A stretch of DNA of 23,988 nt from JBMYQA01 sp049600855 (GTDB lineage: Bacteria; Bacteroidota; Bacteroidia; Cytophagales; Flammeovirgaceae), in NCBI GenBank assembly GCA_049600855.1, contig JBMYQA010000071.1, positions 1 to 23,988 of the forward strand, read 5' to 3'. Position 1 is the stretch's first letter. The number at the start of each line of letters is the position of its first letter. Below are positions 7,251 to 15,984 of this stretch, piece after piece. The notes beneath the pieces were generated by a model, which saw only the letters and a program-made list of their open reading frames with translations, was not told the origin of the DNA and made no database searches. The translations under genes were made by a program, and so were the position numbers.

Positions 7251-7967
7251 TCATGGCTCAATAAATTGTGCATAAACTGCTTCTGCTTGCTGTAGTAATG
7301 CTTGGTATTTAGCCTGAGTTATCCGCTCTAAAACCTGTATTTTCAATTGCGCACGAGCCTCAGATGGACGAGCCACCGCGTTTTCTGAAACGGTTCCTTG
7401 ATTCCTGTTTTTTAAATCCATTTGCTCAACGAGGCGATACACCTGTTCAATACGATCAGGCGTATGCTCAAATACCTTGAAGTCTGTGCCAAACTTTACA
7501 TTTACGTCCTGTATTACCTTTCCAAAATCAGCGATCACTTGATCAAATTGGGCAATCACCACCTGCTGTTTTAGCGGACTGACCGCTTCATAAAAGTTAA
7601 TGTAGTCAACAATCGCTTGTCGAATGCTCAGGTAGGGTTGACGAATCAGTAGCGAAGTAATGGCTGCTTTGGGTGCTCGGATTAATACGATTGTTGGTAT
7701 CTGATAAATTACTCCCAACTTGATTTGGGCAGCACCATGAATGTGATGGGCGATATTTTTTGGAACTCCTTGGGCAAATTGAAAAGCAGCTACGGCAAAG
7801 GTATTTGCAGAACGTGGATAGCCTTCAATCACGATATCAGTGGGTTTCCCAACAATGCCAATTCCCTGCCTGATTGTTGACGAAGCAAGTTTAAAGAGCG
7901 ACAAGGTGAGTGGAAACCTCCCCAAAGTCATCCAAATTAGGTGCTTAAGCATGAGGAATATTCTCAT
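7251..7967 (-). CDS. sulfotransferase-like protein
   Basis: A 238-residue protein with the two PAPS-binding signatures of the sulfotransferase fold. DIVIEGYPRSANTFAVAAF (44-62) corresponds to the 5'-phosphosulfate loop (P51-R52-S53). VLIRAPKAAITSLLIRQP (94-111) corresponds to the 3'-phosphate-binding block, with R97 and S105. The family moves sulfate from PAPS to hydroxyl or amino groups of sugars, peptides or lipids, but small stand-alone members are mostly uncharacterised and some may not be sulfotransferases. The first 30 residues are hydrophobic and could be a membrane-associating segment. It starts 10 bp after the LacI gene stop, so the two are very probably one transcript. A connection to the sugar locus is possible but not shown. 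An alternative start is the Met at 7952. Confidence 0.65.
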   Translation of the reverse strand: MRIFLMLKHLIWMTLGRFPLTLSLFKLASSTIRQGIGIVGKPTDIVIEGYPRSANTFAVAAFQFAQGVPKNIAHHIHGAAQIKLGVIYQIPTIVLIRAPKAAITSLLIRQPYLSIRQAIVDYINFYEAVSPLKQQVVIAQFDQVIADFGKVIQDVNVKFGTDFKVFEHTPDRIEQVYRLVEQMDLKNRNQGTVSENAVARPSEARAQLKIQVLERITQAKYQALLQQAEAVYAQFIEP

Positions 7968-7977
7968 TCAGGTAGAT

Positions 7978-9009
7978 TTATGGATGCCGAACAGAAGAAT
8001 CTCTAACCACCAAATTCGTTTTAAGCACAATGCGCTGATACGCCTGTGGTTCTTTTTTTTCTTGTTGAATTTCCCCAAGCAATAATTTTGAAGCCTCCTT
8101 CCCCATTTCATAACCAGGTTGATGCACCGAAGTTAAACTAGGTTCAACTACTGCTGCCATTCGCCAGTTGCTAAAACCTACTAAAGCAACATCATTCGGA
8201 ATTTTTAATTTTCTTTCTTTAATCGCAACCATGGCTCCAATAGCTACGGCATCAGTAATTGCAAAAATTCCATCAGGAGCAGACTTCATGTCCAATAAGT
8301 GTTGCGTAAATGCATAGCCTTCTTCATGCACCACTTGTTTACAAGCTAGAATCATCGAATCATCGATTGGTAGATTGTAAGCTTTTAAAGCATCTACATA
8401 ACCCCGCAAACGTTCTTTGGCATTTTTAGGATGTTCTGGCCCTTTAATGTGTGCGATGCGTTGGCAACCTTGCTCAATGAGGTGTTTTGTTGCCGCATAA
8501 GCGCCTTCGTAATCATCTACCACTACTTTCGAACAGTCGATTTGATCGGTTACCTTATCAAATAACACCACAGGAATTCCCATTCGCTGGGCATTTAAAA
8601 TGTGTTCAAAAGAAGTACTTTCGTTTGATAATGAAATCAACAAGCCATCTACGCGGCTGTTTAATAGCACATCAATGTCTCTGATTTCGCGATGTAAGCT
8701 CTCATTAGTCTGAAAAAGCATCACACTGTAATCGTGTTGCTCCAATTCATCCATGATGCCGCTAATTACACTTGAGAAAAAGTGATGAACAATTTCAGGA
8801 ACCAAGACTCCAATTACTTTCGACTTCTTTTTACGAAGACTAATCGCCATGGTATTTGGACGGTAGTTCCATTCTTCGGCGAGCTTCTTGACCGCTTGCT
8901 TGGTTTCCTCGCCAATATCAGGAAAGTCCTTCAAGGCCCTTGAAACGGTAGCTACCGAAACGCCCAAATGTTGGGCAATATCTTTTAATGTTACTTGATT
9001 CTTTTTCAT
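7978..9009 (-). CDS. LacI/GalR-family transcriptional regulator (first copy)
   Basis: A 343-residue repressor-type regulator. The N-terminal helix-turn-helix reads VTLKDIAQHLGVSVATVSRA (6-25), and the hinge helix region is NTMAISLRKKKSK. The periplasmic-binding-protein-like effector domain follows from about residue 60 (VIGVLVPEIVHHFFSSVISG) to VALVGFSNWRMAAVVEPSLT near the end. ATG at 9009 is preferred over the GTG at 9012 because a purine-rich GGGAGGG lies about 8-14 nt upstream of it, which is unusual in this AT-rich, SD-poor genome. The gene is divergent from the TonB-dependent receptor. The shared 300-bp region holds at least two strong LacI-type operator sequences, so it probably controls itself and the receptor-symporter-invertase-kinase run. 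The inducer is probably the imported sugar or a product of it (inference). Confidence 0.93.
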   Translation of the reverse strand: MKKNQVTLKDIAQHLGVSVATVSRALKDFPDIGEETKQAVKKLAEEWNYRPNTMAISLRKKKSKVIGVLVPEIVHHFFSSVISGIMDELEQHDYSVMLFQTNESLHREIRDIDVLLNSRVDGLLISLSNESTSFEHILNAQRMGIPVVLFDKVTDQIDCSKVVVDDYEGAYAATKHLIEQGCQRIAHIKGPEHPKNAKERLRGYVDALKAYNLPIDDSMILACKQVVHEEGYAFTQHLLDMKSAPDGIFAITDAVAIGAMVAIKERKLKIPNDVALVGFSNWRMAAVVEPSLTSVHQPGYEMGKEASKLLLGEIQQEKKEPQAYQRIVLKTNLVVRDSSVRHP

Positions 9010-9043
9010 CACTGCACCCTCCCTATCGAGTTATGAAATCATT

Positions 9044-9055
9044 GCAAACGATTGC
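9044..9055. promoter_or_regulatory. LacI-type operator (proximal to LacI gene)
   Basis: GCAAACGATTGC is an imperfect palindrome (10 of 12 positions symmetric) with the central CpG typical of LacI/GalR operators. It sits 35 bp upstream of the LacI start, well placed for autoregulation. It shares the core pattern AAnCGnTT with the sites at 9101-9126 and 16320-16331. Confidence 0.6.
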
Positions 9056-9100
9056 TATTTTTAATTAAACTAAATCTAAATTATATGATTTTTCTTTTTA

Positions 9101-9126
9101 CTTAATCGTTTACGTAATCGATTAAG
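9101..9126. promoter_or_regulatory. tandem, abutting LacI-type operators forming a 26-bp palindrome
   Basis: Two 12-bp sites with central CpG lie end to end: TTAATCGTTTAC (9102-9113) and GTAATCGATTAA (9114-9125). With the flanking C (9101) and G (9126) the block is a 26-bp inverted repeat. All positions are symmetric except one pair (9109/9118). The second site contains the perfect 10-bp palindrome TAATCGATTA. The two CpG centres are 12 bp apart, slightly more than one helical turn. Two LacI dimers could bind next to each other here, or one could bind alternative registers. The block lies between the divergent LacI and receptor genes. Confidence 0.7.
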
Positions 9127-9318
9127 CTGATTTTGTGGTGATTAAGCTATTTTTTTTTCCATTTCTATCCGCCATATTTGATTTACGACAAGGAAAAAGC
9201 ATGCTTTCCAACGATACCTTCTCCAAGCAAATTAATGTAAAAAGACGACTGAAGCGCTTGTACTCTTTTACAGCAACTTGCTTAACTGAATATCAAGATA
9301 AGTTTAAATCTAATAAAT

Positions 9319-12006
9319 ATGAAAGTGAGATTACAAGTCTTTCTAACTTCCCTTTTCATATTATTTTTCTCTGGAGTTGTAGCCGCCTTCGCTCAAGGAA
9401 AAATAAAGGGAACTGTTGTTGATGATGAAGGCGAAGCAATTATTGGGGCAACGGTAGTCATTAAAGGCACCACTAATGGAGCCGCTACGGATATTGATGG
9501 CAATTACGTCATTAGTAATCTAGCCGATGGTACTTACACCTTAACCGTCTCTTTCATTGGCTATCAAACCCTAGAAAAAGCCATCACGATTTCAGGGGGA
9601 AACACCGTAACTGCTGACTTTCAACTCGGGGTTGACTTATTAAATCTCGATGAAATTGTCATTACAGGATTAGTAAATCCGAAAACCAAATTAGAGTCTA
9701 GTGTTTCCATTACCTCCGTCCAACCTGATTTTTTACAAGAATTTGGCGCGCAAACCACCGCTGAAACATTCAAAACAATTCCAGGTATTCGTTCGGAATC
9801 TTCTGGTGGAGAGGGAAATGCGAATATTGCCGTTCGCGGTGTGCCCATCGCTTCTGGAGGTTCCAAATTTTTACAATTGCATGAAGATGGACTTCCAGTG
9901 ATGCAATTTGGCGATATCTCCTTTGGCAATGCCGATATCTTTCTGCGTGCCGATCAAACCATTGATCGCATTGAAGCCATTCGAGGGGGTTCGGCCTCTA
10001 CTTTAGCCAGTAATTCACCTGCTGGAGTCATTAACTTCATCAGTAAAACAGGTGCGCAAGAAGGCGGAAGCGTCAGCTCAACCTTTGGAATTGACTATAA
10101 ATCACTGCGTACTGATTTTGAATATGGCTCCCCCATTAGCGAAAGTGTTCGTTTCCATATTGGCGGTTTCTTCCGACAAGGTGAAGGGCCCCGAAATCCA
10201 GGATATACCGCAAACTTTGGAGGGCAAGTTAAAGCCAATATCACCAAAGAGTTTAAGCAAGGATACGCGCGTCTTTATTTCAAATACTTAAATGATAAGT
10301 CAATTGGCTATTTGCCCATGCCCATTCAAGTTTCAGGAACCGATAGTGACCCTGAAGTAAGCGCAGTACCTGGGTTTGATGCGGAAAATGGTACAATTCA
10401 CAGTCCGCAATTCTTGCATATTTTGGGAGTAGACGGATCAGGCAATAGCCGTACCTCCAATGTTGCCAATGGCATGCGTCCGTTGTCTACTGCTATTGGT
10501 GGAGAGTTCTCTTTTGAGTTAGCCGATGAATGGGTCATTGATAATAAATTTAGAATGGCTTTTAATAGTGGCTCATTCAATTCGCCTTTTCCAGCACAGG
10601 TGGCTTCCGCAGATGAAATTGCCAGTTCCATTGCTGGTGCAAATTACACCTTAAGCTATGCTACAGGAGCCAATGCTGGTGTGGCGCTTTCTGACACCGA
10701 AATTGCCAATTTGAATGGCAATGGACTCTTAATGCGCATCCACTCCTTTGATACGGAAATAGATAACCTCAACAACTTTTCCAATAATTTTCAGCTTACC
10801 AAAACCTTCAACGATCAAGTTCATGTGACCTTAGGTTACTACAAAGCCTATCAGCGCATTGGCATGACGTGGTTGTGGCAAACCTTCATTACGGATGTAA
10901 ATTCAGACAATACGCGCTTAATTGACATTACAGACAATAGTGGCACCGCCCTAAGCGAGAATGGTTTAACAGCACATGGTGTTCCTTTTTGGGGAAATTG
11001 CTGTACGCGATCATACGATATGCGCTACGCCATTGATGCGGTTTATGCCAATGTTGGCGTAGATATTACCGATGATTTGAATGTAGAAGCCAGCATTCGC
11101 TACGATCAGGGAGCTGCCTTTGGGCATTACCTCAACAACACGCAAGCAGCAGTAGATGTAAACCGAGATGGAACCATTTCTAGTGTAGAACAAAGCGTTA
11201 CCGTATTAGATAATGGTAATCCAAATACCGTAGATTATGATTTTGATTACATTTCCTACTCGATTGGAGCCAATTATAAACTGACCAACAATGCCGCAGT
11301 ATTTGCCCGCTACAGCCAAGGCGGTAGAGCAAATGCCGATCGTTTGTTATACACCGCCTTCCTCACCAGCGCTGGCCAAACCATTGATGGCTTAGATTCC
11401 GATCAAATCAATCAATTAGAAGTAGGTGTCAAATTACGCAATGATATTGGCGGACTCTTTGTGACAGGATTCTACTCTGGAGTAGATGAGCAAAATGAAG
11501 AATTTGGTCAAGCCATTTCCCGCGAATACACTTCTTTTGGAGCAGAACTGGAAGGAGTGATTGAGCTGGAAGGATTCAACCTAAGAGCAGGATTCACGTA
11601 TAGCAATTCAGAAATCAGTAACGATCAGTTAAATCCAGATTTGGAAGGAAATACCCCTCGTAGGGTTCCTGATCTGCTATTTAATGTAAGTCCTTCTTAC
11701 CGCTTTAATAAAAAGTTTGCTTTAGGATTTAGTATGATTGGGAATTCAAAAGTCTATGCCCAAGATAACAACGAGTTAGCCTTACCGGGTTTTGCCTACT
11801 TCAATGCATTTGCTCGCGCTACCATTACCGAAGGCTTATCGCTACGCTTAAATGTGAATAACCTGACCAATACGTTAGGTTTAACTGAAGCAGAAGAAGG
11901 CGCACTTTCTCCAATTACTACGGCACCACTCGGTACTACGAATGTGATTCGCGCAAGACCCATCACCGGTAGAGCGACCAGTTTGACCTTGTCTTACAAC
12001 TTTTAA
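9319..12006 (+). CDS. TonB-dependent outer-membrane receptor with carboxypeptidase-like N-terminal domain
   Basis: An 895-residue outer-membrane transporter. A signal peptide covers about residues 1-26 (hydrophobic FLTSLFILFFSGVVAAFA, then Q). A carboxypeptidase-D-regulatory-like domain spans about 28-105 (GTVVDDEGEAIIGATVVIKG, with DGNYVISNLADGTYTL and SFIGYQT). The likely TonB box is LDEIVITG (110-117). The plug domain runs to about 245 and contains TIDRIEAIRGGSASTLASNS and PAGVINFISK. The rest is beta-barrel ending in a C-terminal phenylalanine (LTLSYNF), the outer-membrane insertion signal. At 895 residues it is shorter than SusC proteins and has no SusD lipoprotein gene beside it, so it is a SusD-independent receptor. 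Its place between a LacI gene and symporter, invertase and kinase genes suggests a small sugar such as sucrose as substrate (inference). Confidence 0.93.
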   Translation: MKVRLQVFLTSLFILFFSGVVAAFAQGKIKGTVVDDEGEAIIGATVVIKGTTNGAATDIDGNYVISNLADGTYTLTVSFIGYQTLEKAITISGGNTVTADFQLGVDLLNLDEIVITGLVNPKTKLESSVSITSVQPDFLQEFGAQTTAETFKTIPGIRSESSGGEGNANIAVRGVPIASGGSKFLQLHEDGLPVMQFGDISFGNADIFLRADQTIDRIEAIRGGSASTLASNSPAGVINFISKTGAQEGGSVSSTFGIDYKSLRTDFEYGSPISESVRFHIGGFFRQGEGPRNPGYTANFGGQVKANITKEFKQGYARLYFKYLNDKSIGYLPMPIQVSGTDSDPEVSAVPGFDAENGTIHSPQFLHILGVDGSGNSRTSNVANGMRPLSTAIGGEFSFELADEWVIDNKFRMAFNSGSFNSPFPAQVASADEIASSIAGANYTLSYATGANAGVALSDTEIANLNGNGLLMRIHSFDTEIDNLNNFSNNFQLTKTFNDQVHVTLGYYKAYQRIGMTWLWQTFITDVNSDNTRLIDITDNSGTALSENGLTAHGVPFWGNCCTRSYDMRYAIDAVYANVGVDITDDLNVEASIRYDQGAAFGHYLNNTQAAVDVNRDGTISSVEQSVTVLDNGNPNTVDYDFDYISYSIGANYKLTNNAAVFARYSQGGRANADRLLYTAFLTSAGQTIDGLDSDQINQLEVGVKLRNDIGGLFVTGFYSGVDEQNEEFGQAISREYTSFGAELEGVIELEGFNLRAGFTYSNSEISNDQLNPDLEGNTPRRVPDLLFNVSPSYRFNKKFALGFSMIGNSKVYAQDNNELALPGFAYFNAFARATITEGLSLRLNVNNLTNTLGLTEAEEGALSPITTAPLGTTNVIRARPITGRATSLTLSYNF

Positions 12007-12018
12007 ATAGAGCTATTT

Positions 12019-12119
12019 AAGCATTTGCTTGGAACTTGCTTTTGGTTAGCGAAGCGCTTACTGCAAGTGTGACAGAGCACTAGCAAAATAGTTAAATCCA
12101 AGCAGATGCTTGAACTTGA
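12019..12119 (+). repeat. imperfect direct repeat pair, each containing an inverted repeat, between receptor and symporter genes
   Basis: AAGCATTTGCTTGGAACTTG (12019-12038) and AAGCAGATGCTTGAACTTG (12100-12118) are near-identical copies about 81 bp apart. Each starts with AAGCA-nn-TGCTT, a short palindrome; the second extends to CAAGCAGATGCTTG (12099-12112). The 2-nt centre is too tight for an RNA loop, so a DNA-binding site or a duplicated spacer is more likely than a terminator. Confidence 0.5.
12050..12061. promoter_or_regulatory. possible weak LacI-type operator in receptor-symporter gap
   Basis: CGAAGCGCTTAC contains the 8-bp palindrome AAGCGCTT with central CpG and fits the AAnCGnTT pattern of the other candidate operators. 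It lies about 87 bp before the symporter start. A short palindrome like this can occur by chance. Confidence 0.25.
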
Positions 12120-12147
12120 AATCAGTGTTTTAGTCCAATAACTTCAC

Positions 12148-13737
12148 ATGGAAAGATTTGAATTAAGTTCCATCGACTTAGGCATTATGGTGTTGTATGC
12201 GGTAGCCATGATTTGGTATGGATTGCGGCATGCAAAACGAAAAAGTTCGGAAGAATATTTTTTAGCAGGGCGAGACATGACTTGGCCGATTGTGGGCATC
12301 TCTTTATTTGCTGCAAACATCTCTAGCACCACACTCATTGGACTTTCAGGTGATGCTTACAGTACGGGCATATCCGTATATAATTATGAATGGATGGCTA
12401 CGCTAGTCTTGGTATTCTTCGCCATCTTTTTCCTACCATTTTACCTCAAATCTCAGGTATATACCATGCCTGAGTTTTTGGAACGACGATACGATGCCCG
12501 ATCGAGGTATTATTTTTCCTTCATCACATTAGTAGGAAATGTAGTGATCGAAACGGCTGCGGGTTTGTATGCGGGAAGTCTGATTTTAAAATTAGTTTTT
12601 CCCGAGGTAGATACAGGAGTCATGATTGCCATATTAGCCTTCTTAGCTGCGGCTTATACCATTCCTGGCGGTTTGTCATCCGTTGTCCATACCGAAGTCA
12701 TTCAGGCCATTTTATTATTGGTGAGCTCCATTATTCTTTCGGTTATCACCTTAACCAAAATTGGCGGTTGGGAAGCGGCCTTAGCCGTAACACCAGACGA
12801 TATGCTCAGCCTCATCCGCCCAATAGACGATCCTAGTGTACCTTGGACGGGGCTCATTTTTGGCGTTCCTTTATTGGGCTTTTACTTCTGGGCGAACAAT
12901 CAATTTATGGTACAGCGCGTGTTAGGTGCGAAAAACCTCAATCATGGTCGCTGGGGCGCTTTGTTTGCTGGCCTGCTCAAACTTCCTGTAATTTTCATCA
13001 TGGTATTGCCAGGCACCATGGCTCGTGTGCTGTATCCAGACCTCGAAAGCCCTGATTTGGTTTACCCCACACTTGTATTCGATTTACTTCCGATAGGCTT
13101 AGTGGGCTTAGTACTCGCAGGCTTACTTGCTGCGATGTCCTCAAGCATTAGTGCAACTTTAAATTCTGCTTCTACGCTAGTAACAATGGACTTTGTTCAA
13201 AAGTTAAATCCTTCGATGAGCAGCAAACAGTTGGTTCGTTCAGGCCAAATTGCTACGGTTATTTTGGTGGTGTTAGCAGCTATTTGGGCACCACAAATTG
13301 AAAAATTTGGTTCCTTATTCAAATACCTTCAAATGGTATTGGGCTACATTGCGCCACCTGTAGTGGTGGTATTTTTGGGAGGTTTATTTTGGAAAAGAGG
13401 AAATGCCACAGGAGCATTTATCAGCTTAATAACAGGCTTTGCCCTCACCATTTTTCTCATTCTCTCCAAGATTAACAATTGGGTGCCAGTACTTGACTCC
13501 ATGCACTTTCTCCATGTTGCTCCACTCATTTTTGTAGTGTCTGTGCTCTTATTTATTGGAGTCAGCCTACTCACAGCTCCACCTCATGAAAAACAAATTG
13601 AGGCGTACATCTGGAAGAAGGAATTGTATACAAATGAAACTGCAGCACTCGCCAAATTGCCTTGGTATAAAAACTTCCGAATACTTTCCATCATCTTATT
13701 GATTTTAACGGCAATGGTGGTTGGCCTATTCTGGTAA
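12148..13737 (+). CDS. sodium:solute symporter, SSS family
   Basis: A 529-residue polytopic inner-membrane protein of the SSS (SLC5/SGLT-like) family. The N-terminus shows an opening helix (IDLGIMVLYAVAMIWYG), then SSEEYFLAGRDMTWPIVGIS and SLFAANISSTTLIGLSGDAY, which is the classic start of the family fold. Later come PGGLSSVVHTEVIQAILLL and GLLAAMSSSISATLNSAST (about 324-342), the conserved fifth-helix-of-second-repeat signature. There are around 13-14 hydrophobic segments, ending in SIILLILTAMVVGLFW. Members drive uptake of sugars, sialic acid, myo-inositol and others with sodium. Its position after the receptor and before the invertase suggests it carries the same sugar across the inner membrane. 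The gap of 141 bp to the receptor contains repeats but no clear promoter. Confidence 0.93.
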   Translation: MERFELSSIDLGIMVLYAVAMIWYGLRHAKRKSSEEYFLAGRDMTWPIVGISLFAANISSTTLIGLSGDAYSTGISVYNYEWMATLVLVFFAIFFLPFYLKSQVYTMPEFLERRYDARSRYYFSFITLVGNVVIETAAGLYAGSLILKLVFPEVDTGVMIAILAFLAAAYTIPGGLSSVVHTEVIQAILLLVSSIILSVITLTKIGGWEAALAVTPDDMLSLIRPIDDPSVPWTGLIFGVPLLGFYFWANNQFMVQRVLGAKNLNHGRWGALFAGLLKLPVIFIMVLPGTMARVLYPDLESPDLVYPTLVFDLLPIGLVGLVLAGLLAAMSSSISATLNSASTLVTMDFVQKLNPSMSSKQLVRSGQIATVILVVLAAIWAPQIEKFGSLFKYLQMVLGYIAPPVVVVFLGGLFWKRGNATGAFISLITGFALTIFLILSKINNWVPVLDSMHFLHVAPLIFVVSVLLFIGVSLLTAPPHEKQIEAYIWKKELYTNETAALAKLPWYKNFRILSIILLILTAMVVGLFW

Positions 13738-13781
13738 ACGCATTTACTACTCATCATTACATCAAGAATTATACGTTGAAT

Positions 13782-14993
13782 ATGGTTATTTCAGAAGGAA
13801 AAGTGGCGTATCAAAAAGCACTCGAACTGCTACATGAAGTAGCTACGCCACATGGCTTTTTAGCAAGTAAGTTAGCCATTGACAATTACCAACGCATCTG
13901 GGCAAGGGATGGCGTAATTTGCGGCTTGGCAGCATTGCTCGCAGACGATCAAGACTTAATCAATTCGTTTAGAGCGAACTTAACCACATTAGCCAACCAC
14001 CAAGGACATTTAGGACAAATTCCTTCTAATGTTCATCTTCAAACTAATGGCAGTGAAGTCAGCTTTGGTGGTTTATGTGGACGCGTAGATACCATTCCTT
14101 GGTTTATTATTGGGGTATGTAATTATGCCCATTTTACAGAAGATGTTGCGTTTGCTTATTGGATGCGACCTGCTATGGAAAAGGGCCTACAGTTGATGGA
14201 GGCATGGGAATTCAATAACAAAGGGCTCGTATATGTGCCACGCTCTGGAGATTGGGCTGATGAATACATTTTACATGGTTATGTACTCTACGACCAGCTC
14301 CTTCGCTTGTGGGCACTTACCGTTTTCCATCAAGTATTTGAAGATGAAGTCGTAGAACGACAAGCCCAACAGTTAAAAGGTTTAATTGAACTAAATTATT
14401 GGCAAAAAACAGCATCAAGTGATCGTGATTTGTACCACCAACATGCCATGCTGCAACTGGAAGAGGTTTATTCCTACTGGTTGCCAGCATTCAATCCTGG
14501 GGGGTATCAAACGCAGTTTGACGCTTGGGCAAATGCCCTTGCCTTGCTACTCAATGTTGGCGATGAAGCCCAAAAAGAATCTACACTCAACTACACCAAA
14601 CAGCTGATTACCCAACAACGCTTAAGGCTCTTACCAGCCTTCTGGCCTCCTATAGACGAGACACATCCTGATTGGCGTACACTGCAAAACAACCATAAAT
14701 TTCATTTCAGAAATTACCCTTTCGAATTCCATAATGGAGGAACTTGGCCTGTGATCAATGCTTTTTTTGGAGCCAGTTTGGTCAAGCACGATTTGCAAGA
14801 AGAAGCGAAGCAATTGCTGTTCGCCATTCATGAGGTAAACCGCAAAAGTGATTCAGGTGAGGAATGGGGGTTCTATGAAAACTTTCACAGTAAAACAGGC
14901 CAAGCCATTGGAACAAAGTACTGCGCTTGGAGTGCAGCGGCCTCCATTATACTACATGAATCGCTCCATGGGAAAGTATTACTGGGTATGTAA
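13782..14993 (+). CDS. GH100-like neutral/alkaline invertase (cytoplasmic)
   Basis: A 403-residue protein without signal peptide, consistent with cytoplasmic hydrolysis of imported sucrose to glucose and fructose. Motifs of the (alpha/alpha)6-barrel GH100 family and relatives are IWARDGVICGLAALL (39-53), RSGDWADEYILHG (154-166), EFHNGGTWPVINAFF (316-330; the plant and cyanobacterial enzymes have YHNGGSWPVL), and WGFYENFHSKTGQAIG then CAWSAAASI near the C-terminus. Candidate catalytic residues are the acid D160 (or D157) and E366 in FYENF, by analogy with family alignments from memory. ATG at 13782 is chosen over a TTG six bases earlier. The gene is 44 bp after the symporter and 12 bp before the sugar kinase, so it is in the same operon. 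An amylo-alpha-1,6-glucosidase-like or other glycosidase activity is the main alternative. Confidence 0.78.
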   Translation: MVISEGKVAYQKALELLHEVATPHGFLASKLAIDNYQRIWARDGVICGLAALLADDQDLINSFRANLTTLANHQGHLGQIPSNVHLQTNGSEVSFGGLCGRVDTIPWFIIGVCNYAHFTEDVAFAYWMRPAMEKGLQLMEAWEFNNKGLVYVPRSGDWADEYILHGYVLYDQLLRLWALTVFHQVFEDEVVERQAQQLKGLIELNYWQKTASSDRDLYHQHAMLQLEEVYSYWLPAFNPGGYQTQFDAWANALALLLNVGDEAQKESTLNYTKQLITQQRLRLLPAFWPPIDETHPDWRTLQNNHKFHFRNYPFEFHNGGTWPVINAFFGASLVKHDLQEEAKQLLFAIHEVNRKSDSGEEWGFYENFHSKTGQAIGTKYCAWSAAASIILHESLHGKVLLGM

Positions 14994-15005
14994 CCGATAA
15001 AACCA

Positions 15006-15926
15006 ATGACATCAGATTTTCAAACATATGATTTATTGGCAGTGGGTGAGCTGCTAATTGACCTGCTGAGTAACGAGAATAATACGCTACTTCAAGATTC
15101 GCAACTATTCCACAAGCACCCAGGAGGGTCAGCCGCGAACTTGGCCACTAATTTAGCTAAACAAGGGAAAAAAACGGCACTAGTTTCTTGTGTGGGTAAT
15201 GATGGATTCGGGCATTTCTTAATCAATGAATTACAACAAGCTGGTGTTGCCACGCACGCCATTCGAAAAGATGAAGCAGCGCCTACGAGTATGGCGATTA
15301 TCTCCCGAAGCGATCAAACACCTGATTTTATCCTCTATCGAGCAGCCGATAAGTTCATTCAGCTTAGCCAGTTACCCGATCAGTTATTAGCAAATTGTAG
15401 AATTTTCCATACCACCTGTTTTGCCTTAAGCCAGCAACCCGCTCGGCGAAGCATTTTGGATGCTGCAAAACGGGCACATCATTTTGGCAATCAGTTGACT
15501 ATTGATTTAAACTATGCCATAGAGTTATGGCCCGATAGAAGTGAAGCTACATTAGTTTTAGAAGAATTCTTTAAACTAAAACCTTGGATTAAGCTCAGCG
15601 AAGATGATTGCCAACGTTTATATGGTCAGCGTTTTCAACAGGAAGAAGCACTTTTCAGTTACCTTCATGGCTGTGGCGTACCTACCATTTGTTTTACCAA
15701 AGGAAAAGCGGGTTGTACCATTTCCACACTTAAAGATGGCAAGCAGTTTTTTGAAGCTCCCAAAGTGGATAAAGTAGATCATGCAACAGGGGCTGGCGAT
15801 GCTTTTTGGTCAGGGTTTATTGCGGCTCATCTCGAAGGAGCTTCGCTCACTGCTTGCGTAGCAAATGCCAATCGAATTGCGGCAATCAAATTGCAAACTT
15901 TTGGCCCCTTACCCAAGTTAACTTGA
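15006..15926 (+). CDS. PfkB-family carbohydrate kinase, probable fructokinase
   Basis: A 306-residue ribokinase/PfkB-type kinase. LLAVGELLIDLL (10-21) opens the fold, HPGGSAANLATNLAKQG (38-54) is the first PfkB signature and binds sugar, and DHATGAGDAFWSGF (258-271) is the second signature with D265 as catalytic base and the anion-hole GAGD. ATP-side elements (CFTKGKAGCTI, 229-239) are present. It begins 12 bp after the invertase stop, so it is co-transcribed with it. Phosphorylation of fructose released by the invertase is the natural role, while the glucose would need a glucokinase elsewhere. Specificity within the family (fructose, ribose, 2-keto-3-deoxygluconate) is not readable from motifs and is inferred from context. 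Confidence 0.88.
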   Translation: MTSDFQTYDLLAVGELLIDLLSNENNTLLQDSQLFHKHPGGSAANLATNLAKQGKKTALVSCVGNDGFGHFLINELQQAGVATHAIRKDEAAPTSMAIISRSDQTPDFILYRAADKFIQLSQLPDQLLANCRIFHTTCFALSQQPARRSILDAAKRAHHFGNQLTIDLNYAIELWPDRSEATLVLEEFFKLKPWIKLSEDDCQRLYGQRFQQEEALFSYLHGCGVPTICFTKGKAGCTISTLKDGKQFFEAPKVDKVDHATGAGDAFWSGFIAAHLEGASLTACVANANRIAAIKLQTFGPLPKLT

Positions 15927-15984
15927 AGGTGTTAAAATGCGAGTTGAAGCTAGGAAGCTGCAACTTTACCTAAGAACTTATCTA

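Larger units (their letters stand above)
9010..9318. other. divergent regulatory region between LacI gene and TonB-dependent receptor gene
   Basis: About 300 bp without a convincing gene. It holds a LacI-type operator close to the LacI start (9044-9055), an AT-rich stretch (9056-9100), a 26-bp palindrome (9101-9126), and CATATTTG at 9173-9180, one base off the -7 consensus, as a possible receptor promoter. If that promoter is right, the leader of the receptor transcript is about 130 nt. A short reading frame at 9135-9422 overlaps the receptor gene and has no supporting features. Confidence 0.6.

Noticed and set aside
9135..9422. 95-codon reading frame in the LacI/receptor intergenic region
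   Set aside because: It overlaps the signal peptide region of the receptor in another frame, has no recognisable motif, and covers regulatory sequence.
13776..13781. TTG start two codons before the invertase ATG
   Set aside because: ATG at 13782 is adjacent and needs no rare start codon.
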